A stretch of 6,542 bases of DNA, from the NCBI GenBank assembly GCA_028718405.1, contig JAQULV010000079.1, positions 1-6,542 of the forward strand. Direction: 5' to 3'. The first letter of the stretch is position 1; each line of letters starts with the position of its first letter. The notes under the pieces are model-generated. The model ran no database searches, was not told the DNA's origin, and saw only the letters and a list, made by a program, of their open reading frames with translations. Below, piece by piece: positions 1-5,400 of this stretch. The stretch comes from Smithellaceae bacterium. Its GTDB lineage: Bacteria; Desulfobacterota; Syntrophia; Syntrophales; JAQULV01. The translations under genes and the position numbers were made by a program.

Positions 1-2
1 AC

Positions 3-524
3 TATTATAAGGAACTCCTGGCAGAGATGCAGGAGCGGGCCGCAAACAAGATCGGCGCGATCCCCAACGAGCGCTACCGGCTGCTTTGGGACAACCTCCC
101 GATCTGGCATCGGATGAAGTGGCTCTCCGATCAGTTTGCCGGTCACGACGCGTGTCTGGTGGCCGATACCTATACGTCGGCCTGGTGCGGCTCCATGAAA
201 TACATCGACGAGAACAACTTTCTCGAATCGATGGTTGAGGCCTACACAAGGATCTACCTCAACATCGGCGTCGACGAAATGGCGAAGATCGTCCTGGAGA
301 TGATCGATAAGTACGATGTCGACGGGATCGTGATGCATTCCAACCGGAGTTGTAAACCCTATTCGTTGGGCCAATACGACATCCAGAAGATGGTCCAGGA
401 AAAACGCGGAATCCCCAGCCTCATGATCGAATCGGACATGGTGGACGATCGGAGCTTCGCCGAAGGACAGATCGCTACCAGGATCGACGCCTTCATGGAG
501 GTAATCAAAGAAAAGAAGGACTGA
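3..524 (+). CDS. 2-hydroxyacyl-CoA dehydratase / benzoyl-CoA reductase BcrB-HgdB family subunit, C-terminal part (5' truncated)
   Basis: The reading frame is open from base 3, with no start inside the window that must be real, and ends at TGA 522-524. It therefore gives the last 173 residues of a longer protein; family members are usually about 380-430 residues. Visible family-like features are the segment NLPIWHRMKW (fragment residues 31-40), Tyr57-Trp61 in a D-TYTSAW stretch, HSNRSCKPYS (112-121) with Cys117 as a probable iron-sulfur cluster ligand, and ESDMVDDR (143-150) followed by a Q-x-x-TR-x-x-AF helix. These match the C-terminal half of HGD-D family proteins, which carry an Fe-S cluster in cytoplasmic, low-potential electron-driven dehydration of 2-hydroxyacyl-CoA or reduction of benzoyl-CoA. 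The actual substrate cannot be told from this fragment, because the partner subunit and ATP-dependent activator would lie left of the window. The ATG at 27-29 is internal, since the frame continues upstream. Family assignment is fairly sure; substrate is open. Confidence 0.85.
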   Translation, partial: YYKELLAEMQERAANKIGAIPNERYRLLWDNLPIWHRMKWLSDQFAGHDACLVADTYTSAWCGSMKYIDENNFLESMVEAYTRIYLNIGVDEMAKIVLEMIDKYDVDGIVMHSNRSCKPYSLGQYDIQKMVQEKRGIPSLMIESDMVDDRSFAEGQIATRIDAFMEVIKEKKD

Positions 525-546
525 CCCGTCTTTCTTCCGGATGTAA

Positions 547-586
547 AAGAGGCCGTCCGCGTGATTTGCGGACGGCCTCTTCTTTT
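547..586. terminator. Rho-independent terminator, probably bidirectional
   Basis: A perfect 14-bp inverted repeat (AAGAGGCCGTCCGC at 547-560, complement at 568-581) encloses a 7-base loop. It is followed on the + strand by CTTTT. It starts 22 bases after the stop of the dehydratase-family gene. On the minus strand the same stem ends in TTTT and then ACAT, and it lies about 55 bases past the stop of the converging OmpA-family gene, so it can plausibly end both transcripts. Confidence 0.9.
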
Positions 587-636
587 GTCACTCTATCCCG
601 CCCCGCCTTGAAACGAGGTCGGCTCTTCTTTAAAGA

Positions 637-2451
637 TCAATCAAAGATATCGATCTCTATCCGGCGGTTCTTCTGCCTGCCGGCGGCATTGGCATTAGTG
701 GCTACGGGCTTGGTTAAACCCAGTCCTTTCGTGCTGATGCGTTCTGCCTTGACACCGAAATTCTTTACGATGTATGCCTTGACGGCTTCGGCCCTCCGGA
801 TCGAAAGCTTCATGTTCATGTCCGCACCGCCGACGTTATCGGTGTGGCCCTCGATAACCGCTGAGGTCGCCGGATTGGTTTTCAGGAAATCGGCCGCCTC
901 TTTGAGTTGCTTGTTGTAACGGGGTCGCACCACGGCCTTACCCGTGTCAAACTCGATGGCCAGGCGGAAACTCTTCTTTGCGGGACAACCCTGGGCATCA
1001 ACCTTCGCTCCCCTGGGGGTGTTGGGACACTTGTCCAGATAGTCGGGGACGCCGTCGCCGTCGGAATCAACGGGACAGCCGAATTTGTCAACCTTAACGT
1101 CGGCCGGCGTATTGGGACATTCATCCTGGTAATCCGGCACTCCGTCCTTATCGGAATCGAGAGGACAACCGTCCTTGTCGACCTTAACACCTGCGGGGGT
1201 TCTGGGGCATTTGTCCAGGTTATCGGGGACACCATCTTTATCGGAATCAACCGCCACGACCGCCGCCGCCTGGGCTTGCTTCTTTTCAACTATCATCTCG
1301 GGAAGAGGGCAACCTTTGGCGTCAACACTTACGCCGGGTGCCGTCCCCGGACACTTATCGAGGTAGTCGGGCACGCCGTCCCCATCGGAGTCGATGGGGC
1401 AGCCGGCATCGTCAACCTTTACGCCGGCGGGGGTATTGGGACATTTGTCGAGGTAATCAGCCACCCCGTCTTTGTCGGAATCGATGGGACAGCCCTTGGC
1501 ATCAACCTTGGCACCGGCAGGGGTCAAGGGACATTTGTCGAGGTAATCGGGCACGCCGTCTTTATCGGAATCAACGGGACAACCCTGGGCATCCACCCAA
1601 ACCCCGGCGGGTGTTCCCGGACACTTATCGAGATCGTCAGGAACACCATCCTTGTCGGCATCGGCCTTGGCGACCGGTGCGGCCTTCACAGCGAGAGGGC
1701 AACCGTCCTTATCGACTTTCGTGCCCGCTGGCGTTCCGGGACATTTGTCGAGGTAATCAGGCACGCCGTCTTTATCGGAATCAATTGGGCAACCGTAGGA
1801 GTCGACACTGACCCCAGCAGGGGTACCGGGACATTCATCTTGGGCGTCGATGACGCCGTCGCCGTCGGAATCCCTCGGGGGTTCCGCGGCCTTCGCCGCC
1901 GGCTTTACCCCACCGAAGTAGAAGCTGAGGCCGACGTTGTAAAGAAGATTCTGATACGTCTCGTAGCGGCCAAAGGTCATCATATGGCGGATATCGCCGC
2001 GCAGGGCGATGTCGTTGGTAATGAAGTATTTTATGCCGGCGCCGTAGTCGAAGGAGAGGTTATTCTTATTATCTCCTGCCACAGAGGCATAGCTTTCGTG
2101 GTTGCCTCCGACCCCCGCTGCGATGAAGGGAACAAGTTTCTTATCGGCCATGAAATTGTAGAGGACTTCCAGGCGATAGTTGAAGACCTTGGTGCCGGTA
2201 TCGGTAGTTACCGGGTGCAATATATCCGGGGCTGCATAATCGACCGAGGCCTCTGCGGCCCAGACCGGCGACAACTCGTAACCGGCGCGCAAACCGAAAG
2301 TTCCCGCCGTCCTCAGGTCCTGCACACCATCGAAGGTTGTTCCTCCTATGTAGGGAGTCAGAGTAAAGGCATGCGTCTTTACATCGGCCCCCGCGACGGA
2401 CGCCATAAGTAGCGCAAGTGGAATAAGTAGAGAAACAAGATATCTCTTCAT
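637..2451 (-). CDS. OmpA-family outer-membrane protein with nine thrombospondin type 3 repeats
   Basis: This 604-residue protein begins at ATG (2451-2449) with a strong AAAGGAGGG ribosome site 4-5 bases upstream. Residues 1-22 form a signal peptide with likely cleavage after VAGA. Residues about 25-181 resemble an OmpA-type eight-stranded beta-barrel, with alternating hydrophobic strands and an aromatic end at LSFYFGG. Residues 194-491 hold nine 30-residue DxDxDG-type repeats, described separately. Residues about 495-604 are an OmpA/MotB peptidoglycan-binding domain: EGHTDNVG (534-541), LSIRRAEAV (549-557), GLGLTKP and GRQKNRRIEI near the end. Asp538 and Arg553 sit at the spacing of the pair that binds diaminopimelate in OmpA. 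The expected role is a structural tether between outer membrane and cell wall, with the repeats acting as a calcium-stiffened periplasmic spacer; the spacer role is inferred. The gene is monocistronic and converges on the terminator at 547-586. Eighteen cysteines, all within the repeats, are notable for a periplasmic protein. Confidence 0.93.
   Translation of the reverse strand: MKRYLVSLLIPLALLMASVAGADVKTHAFTLTPYIGGTTFDGVQDLRTAGTFGLRAGYELSPVWAAEASVDYAAPDILHPVTTDTGTKVFNYRLEVLYNFMADKKLVPFIAAGVGGNHESYASVAGDNKNNLSFDYGAGIKYFITNDIALRGDIRHMMTFGRYETYQNLLYNVGLSFYFGGVKPAAKAAEPPRDSDGDGVIDAQDECPGTPAGVSVDSYGCPIDSDKDGVPDYLDKCPGTPAGTKVDKDGCPLAVKAAPVAKADADKDGVPDDLDKCPGTPAGVWVDAQGCPVDSDKDGVPDYLDKCPLTPAGAKVDAKGCPIDSDKDGVADYLDKCPNTPAGVKVDDAGCPIDSDGDGVPDYLDKCPGTAPGVSVDAKGCPLPEMIVEKKQAQAAAVVAVDSDKDGVPDNLDKCPRTPAGVKVDKDGCPLDSDKDGVPDYQDECPNTPADVKVDKFGCPVDSDGDGVPDYLDKCPNTPRGAKVDAQGCPAKKSFRLAIEFDTGKAVVRPRYNKQLKEAADFLKTNPATSAVIEGHTDNVGGADMNMKLSIRRAEAVKAYIVKNFGVKAERISTKGLGLTKPVATNANAAGRQKNRRIEIDIFD
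979..1872 (-). repeat. Nine in-frame 90-bp thrombospondin type 3 repeats inside the OmpA-family gene
   Basis: Each unit encodes 30 residues of the pattern D-S-D-x-D-G-V-x-D-x-x-D-x-C-P-x-T-P-x-G-x-x-V-D-x-x-G-C-P-x. Units start at protein residues 194, 224, 264, 294, 324, 354, 402, 432 and 462. A 10-residue linker (254-263) and an 18-residue Ala/Lys/Glu/Gln linker (384-401) split them into blocks of 2, 4 and 3. The Asp-rich loops are EF-hand-like calcium ligands in this family, and the two Cys per unit could form disulfides. DNA identity is high: an 18-base string beginning ACATTTGTCG occurs exactly at 1441, 1531 and 1741 (+ strand view). Expansion or contraction by recombination is therefore plausible. 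Confidence 0.93.
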
Positions 2452-2617
2452 GAAACCCTCCTTTCACCATGTATAAATATTGATATGTTTGATTAAGGGC
2501 GACGCTCCGCGCGACAGCCCAGAGATTGCCGATGCAACCGCAGACGGGTTTCATTCGGTGGTGTCAAGCTGATTACAATACAATAAGACAAATAGCAAGC
2601 CGCACGGCCCGAATCTT

Positions 2618-2639
2618 GTGGGAAAAGCCACTTTCCCAC
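2618..2639. repeat. Perfect 8-bp inverted repeat in the intergenic region
   Basis: GTGGGAAA (2618-2625) is followed by a 6-base loop and its exact complement TTTCCCAC (2632-2639). There is no T-run on either side, so it does not look like an intrinsic terminator. It could be a hairpin in an untranslated leader or a palindromic protein-binding site; the sequence does not decide. Confidence 0.6.
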
Positions 2640-2790
2640 TATGAAATGCATCATAATCTGAAGCGGCGCCTCGCGACACATATATCCTGCGAGTCGCTAC
2701 CAGCGTCAGGAAAAGAAAGACTGGGAATGAGGTTCCACAAAAACAGGCTCTGTCAACCGTTAAATCCCGGCTTTACATCGCCGGACGTTT

Positions 2791-2819
2791 TTGCTAATCC
2801 TCTCTGCAACATTTTTAAA
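2791..2819 (+). promoter_or_regulatory. Candidate sigma-70-type promoter for the small lipoprotein gene
   Basis: TTGCTA (2791-2796) and TTTAAA (2814-2819) are separated by 17 bases, each matching 4 of 6 consensus positions. Transcription would start near 2826-2828, only a few bases before the ribosome site, giving a leader of about 20 bases. Surrounding sequence is AT-rich, so chance matches are possible. Confidence 0.35.
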
Positions 2820-2833
2820 ATTGATAACAAAAA

Positions 2834-2840
2834 AAGGAGG
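2834..2840 (+). promoter_or_regulatory. Strong ribosome binding site of the 50-codon lipoprotein gene
   Basis: AAGGAGG sits 8 bases before ATG 2849-2851, close to the ideal Shine-Dalgarno sequence and spacing. It is the main argument that the very short frame behind it is translated. Confidence 0.8.
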
Positions 2841-2848
2841 CACTGGCA

Positions 2849-3001
2849 ATGAAAAAACGGATTTGGGCCCTTATTACCATCATGTCCTTTCTGATGGTGA
2901 GTTGCGTGATCCTGGAACCGGGTCACCACCACAAGGGTGCACCGGGTCAGATTCAGAAAGATACCGGCTACAACCCTGCGTCGGGCAAGCACAAAAAATA
3001 G
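2849..3001 (+). CDS. Small His-rich basic lipoprotein, 50 residues
   Basis: The frame runs from ATG 2849 to TAG 2999-3001. It has an AAGGAGG ribosome site at ideal spacing and a possible promoter before it. The N-terminus MKKR is followed by a hydrophobic stretch (residues 5-17) and a lipobox-like MVSC with Cys19, so it should be processed as a lipoprotein of only 32 mature residues. Position +2 is Val, which does not suggest inner-membrane retention. The mature part reads EPGHHHKGAPGQIQ and then ends NPASGKHKK: three adjacent His, several Lys, no second Cys. From memory the PGQ-x-x-K-x-x-G and HHHK pattern recalls very short lipoproteins sometimes labelled 'quinol oxidase subunit 4' in anaerobes. 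That label has no visible mechanistic basis here and is not adopted. Function is unknown. Its 3' end is 14 bases from the converging thyX stop. Confidence 0.8.
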   Translation: MKKRIWALITIMSFLMVSCVILEPGHHHKGAPGQIQKDTGYNPASGKHKK

Positions 3002-3015
3002 CGCCCTGGAAAGGA

Positions 3016-4488
3016 TTAATGCTCGGGAAAGACCTTTTCCCTCATCTGTCGGAATCTATCTTTACCGGCCGCAAGCAAAAGCGACAGGGGTGCTTTCGCT
3101 CTTGCCAGCGTCAGCATCTCTTCCGCTACCGCCCTGATATCCCATTGGGCATGCCGGTCGGCCCTCAGACGGGTAAAATGATAGAGTTCTCGCACGTTCA
3201 TCTTTACCGAGACGCGTTTGCGATGAGCGTTGGAAAGCACGTACGGGGCTGCCTGCGGCACCGCTCGGCTGAGTTTTCTGTAGGTCTCATCGATTGACGA
3301 AATGATCTCACGGAAAGGACCTTCCATCCCCACCCCGGAAACGGCGGGAGGAACGGTAACGTCCAGGGCCGGATCGTAGTCTTGACAGGTAACCGTCGCC
3401 ATGCGGTGCCTCTTCAGCTGGGCAAAGCAGCTCGCGCTTATCTCCAGCTCGAAATGAAATTCGGCGTATTCGAATTCACGAGGCAAGGCGTCGTAGGACT
3501 CGATATGTCGGAGCGCCGATTTGATAATATCTCTTCTCTTTTCTTCAACCAGGCCGACGACGACCTCCCGACATTTTCCCCAGTCAAGCCCCAGCGATGA
3601 ATGTAGAAGCGCAGTAATGATCGCGTCATCGGCATCCGGAGTCGAAGAGATCAGGCGCACTGCTCCACATGACAGAGAGTTCCGCCCCGCGCTGCCGGTG
3701 AGAGCACCGATCTCCGCCATCTCTTCCTTTTGTTCATCCCGGCGCAGCAGGTCGTAGCGGGTCGGCTCCGTATAGCGAATAAGCGACGGAGCCACATCTT
3801 TCACAATGCTGTAGAGCGCCTGCCCGTACCGCCTGGCCTCGGCGAGGGGATGGGCCGCCAAACGACGCAGCATGAGCTCGATATTTCGGGCGCTGGCCGT
3901 CATGCCTAACTGCGTTTCCGTGGCCAGCGGGATGATATAGCGGGCATCTTCTTTTGCCCACCCTTCCAACAGGGACTTGTTCTTGGGATCCTCCGCCAGT
4001 TCTCGATGCCTCTCGAAAACAAAGGGACGCAGCTTCTCGTAGAGCTCACTGTAAAAGGCGTTCTGCCGCCGGACCGTCGTAACGAATTCGTCGGCCAGTC
4101 CGGCCTTTTCAATCTCTTCGGGGATGACGAAATCGTCCTGAAAAAGGACGTAACGCTGGGATTTTTCCGTGTAGGAGCAGAGCCGGAATTTCTCGATCTC
4201 TTCCACCAACAGCCTGGAAACCCCGATTACATCAATGTTGAAGACGGCGTGCTCGGCCACGGAGCTGTGGCCCATGTCGAAGACGATGTTTCTGTTGGAC
4301 TGCCTGGCTTTCTCCACCTCTTCGCGGGCAGCCGCCCTGAGCTGATCGACCGGCTTGGGACTTCTGCTGATCCGCGCATAGGCGGCGGAGATGGTTTCCG
4401 GTGTCAGGTTCTGCGCCGACGGATCTTCCTGCTGCCATTTTCGGATGATTTCGTAATCCAGATTGTATCCGGCCAGCAGTACCTTCAT
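3016..4488 (-). CDS. thyX: Flavin-dependent thymidylate synthase, tandem two-domain form
   Basis: ThyX methylates dUMP to dTMP in the cytoplasm using methylenetetrahydrofolate, FAD and NADPH. This protein is 490 residues from ATG 4488, about twice the usual 210-260, and shows two ThyX-like units. Unit 1 (about 40-245) has GHSSVAEHA (73-81), GVSR (89-92), KFRLCSYTEKSQRY (100-113) and a typical LATETQLGMTA (188-198) segment. Unit 2 (about 285-475) has RHRMATVTCQDYDP (360-373) and a typical LRADRHAQWDIR (441-452). The family signature RHRxxSxNExSxRY is complete in neither: unit 1 keeps the second half, unit 2 keeps RHR. An in-frame TTG lies directly before the ATG (4491-4489). The ATG is preferred, with GAGG 8 bases upstream. 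It sits 10 bases behind murI and is probably co-transcribed with it. The family is clear; whether it is catalytic by itself is not. Confidence 0.9.
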   Translation of the reverse strand: MKVLLAGYNLDYEIIRKWQQEDPSAQNLTPETISAAYARISRSPKPVDQLRAAAREEVEKARQSNRNIVFDMGHSSVAEHAVFNIDVIGVSRLLVEEIEKFRLCSYTEKSQRYVLFQDDFVIPEEIEKAGLADEFVTTVRRQNAFYSELYEKLRPFVFERHRELAEDPKNKSLLEGWAKEDARYIIPLATETQLGMTASARNIELMLRRLAAHPLAEARRYGQALYSIVKDVAPSLIRYTEPTRYDLLRRDEQKEEMAEIGALTGSAGRNSLSCGAVRLISSTPDADDAIITALLHSSLGLDWGKCREVVVGLVEEKRRDIIKSALRHIESYDALPREFEYAEFHFELEISASCFAQLKRHRMATVTCQDYDPALDVTVPPAVSGVGMEGPFREIISSIDETYRKLSRAVPQAAPYVLSNAHRKRVSVKMNVRELYHFTRLRADRHAQWDIRAVAEEMLTLARAKAPLSLLLAAGKDRFRQMREKVFPEH

Positions 4489-4496
4489 CAATATTG

Positions 4497-4500
4497 CCTC
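4497..4500 (-). promoter_or_regulatory. thyX ribosome binding site overlapping the murI stop codon
   Basis: Read on the minus strand, the murI stop TGA (4501-4499) runs into TGAGG, so the GAGG element for thyX shares bases with the stop. The spacing is 8 bases to the ATG at 4488 and 5 bases to the adjacent TTG at 4491. The arrangement suggests translational coupling and favours the ATG start. Confidence 0.6.
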
Positions 4501-5305
4501 AGATCTTGGCGAGCTCGGTATGGCCCAGCGTTCTACCCAGGAACCGTTCTCCGATCGTCTGGAAACGGTAAGGCATGTCGCTTACGTAGAAACGGTAATC
4601 GGGCAACTCCCGATGCGTATTCTCCATACCCCGCTCGGAAAGGAGTCGGGCGGTCCGCTCCGCCATGGCTTCAGCGGAATCGACGAGCTTAATCCCCGGG
4701 CCTGACACTTCCTGCAGCAGGGGTTTAAGCAGGGGGTAATGGGTACAACCCAGAACGAGCGTATCGATGTGTTCCGCCAGGACCGGCCGCAGGTACTCCT
4801 GGGCCGTAAGCCTCGTCACCTCGTGGTCCAGCCAGCCTTCCTCGACCAAGGGAACAAAGAGGGGGCAGGCCTGAGAGAAGACGCGAATTCCGCTGTCATA
4901 GGCGTGGATTGCCCGCGCATAGACGTTGCTATTTACTGTGGCCGGGGTACCGATTACGCCCACGTTCTTCGATTTCGTCTGCGCCACGGCCGTCTGTGCC
5001 CCGGCATCGATGACATCCAGAACCGGTACGGGGGAGAGATCCTTCACCGTCTTGTCGGCCACGGCGGCCATGGTGTTGCAGGCAATGATAAGCATCTTCA
5101 CGTCGTGTTTTAGCAGGAACGACGTAATCTCCGCAGCGTAGCGGTTGATCGTCTCTACGGATTTGATGCCATAGGGAACGCGCGCCGTATCGCCGAAATA
5201 GACAATACTCTCAAAGGGGAGGCGTTCCATAAGGGAACGGACGACGGTCAGGCCGCCCAAACCGGAATCGAATACCCCTATGGCATGTCGTGATAAGTCA
5301 GGCAT
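4499..5305 (-). CDS. murI: Glutamate racemase
   Basis: MurI interconverts L- and D-glutamate without cofactor, supplying D-glutamate for peptidoglycan. The 268-residue length is normal. All family signatures are present: FDSGLGGLTV (12-21) with Asp13, GDTARVPYG (38-46), ACNT (75-78) with catalytic Cys76, GCTHYPLL (186-193) with catalytic Cys187 and His189, and VDSAE (208-212). The 111-residue spacing of the two cysteines matches known racemases. An in-frame TGA lies three codons upstream of ATG 5305-5303, so no earlier start is possible. The ribosome site is weak: the nearest purine-rich element, AAGGA, is about 16 bases away. The 95 bases between it and the PabB-PabC gene hold no clear terminator or convincing promoter, so the three minus-strand genes may form one transcript. 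It is followed closely by thyX. Confidence 0.96.
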   Translation of the reverse strand: MPDLSRHAIGVFDSGLGGLTVVRSLMERLPFESIVYFGDTARVPYGIKSVETINRYAAEITSFLLKHDVKMLIIACNTMAAVADKTVKDLSPVPVLDVIDAGAQTAVAQTKSKNVGVIGTPATVNSNVYARAIHAYDSGIRVFSQACPLFVPLVEEGWLDHEVTRLTAQEYLRPVLAEHIDTLVLGCTHYPLLKPLLQEVSGPGIKLVDSAEAMAERTARLLSERGMENTHRELPDYRFYVSDMPYRFQTIGERFLGRTLGHTELAKI

Positions 5306-5400
5306 TGTAAGTCACTGCGATCCTTTAGTAAGCTCGGCATGCTGAAACGTTGTCCCTGTTTAACACAACCTCGACGGAAATTGAAGCAAAGTTGTCGTTC

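Larger units (their letters stand above)
2452..2848. other. 397-base divergent intergenic region
   Basis: This stretch separates the minus-strand OmpA-family gene from the + strand small lipoprotein gene and holds no convincing protein gene. It contains the OmpA-family ribosome site (2456-2464). Just upstream of that is an AT-rich run whose minus-strand reading includes TATACA (2475-2470), a possible -10 box, although it would leave a leader of only about a dozen bases. Two exact TTGACA hexamers occur on the minus strand (2567-2562 and 2756-2751), but neither has a good -10 at 16-18 bases. A perfect 8-bp hairpin lies at 2618-2639. A weaker CCGGC/GCCGG stem at 2767-2784 is followed by ACGTTTTT. 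The right end carries a candidate + strand promoter. No known riboswitch consensus was recognised. Confidence 0.6.

Noticed and set aside
979..1872. Regularly spaced repeats considered as a CRISPR array or tandem satellite
   Set aside because: The 90-bp units encode in-frame TSP3 repeats and lack unique spacers of constant length; no cas gene is present.
907..2412. Open + strand frame of about 500 codons antisense to the OmpA-family gene, itself repetitive
   Set aside because: It mirrors the 90-bp repeats of the minus-strand gene, starts at a TTG without a ribosome site, and has no signal peptide or recognisable domain. The opposite strand has complete domain structure, so this is a shadow of biased repeat codons.
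2562..2567. Minus-strand TTGACA considered as the -35 box of the OmpA-family promoter
   Set aside because: At 16-18 bases downstream the sequence is GC-rich (TCTGCG region) and does not resemble a -10 box.
2767..2795. CCGGC/GCCGG stem followed by a T-run, considered as a terminator
   Set aside because: The stem has only 5 bp with an 8-base loop, and no gene ends upstream on the + strand. It is kept only as an unexplained element of the intergenic region.
2526..2852. Open + strand frame of 108 codons across the intergenic region
   Set aside because: No ribosome site and no recognisable protein features, and it overlaps the promoter and ribosome site of the small lipoprotein gene. The composition looks non-coding.
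4006..4692. Open + strand frame of about 228 codons antisense to thyX and the end of murI
   Set aside because: It crosses two well-supported minus-strand genes and shows no domain of its own, so it is a codon-bias shadow.
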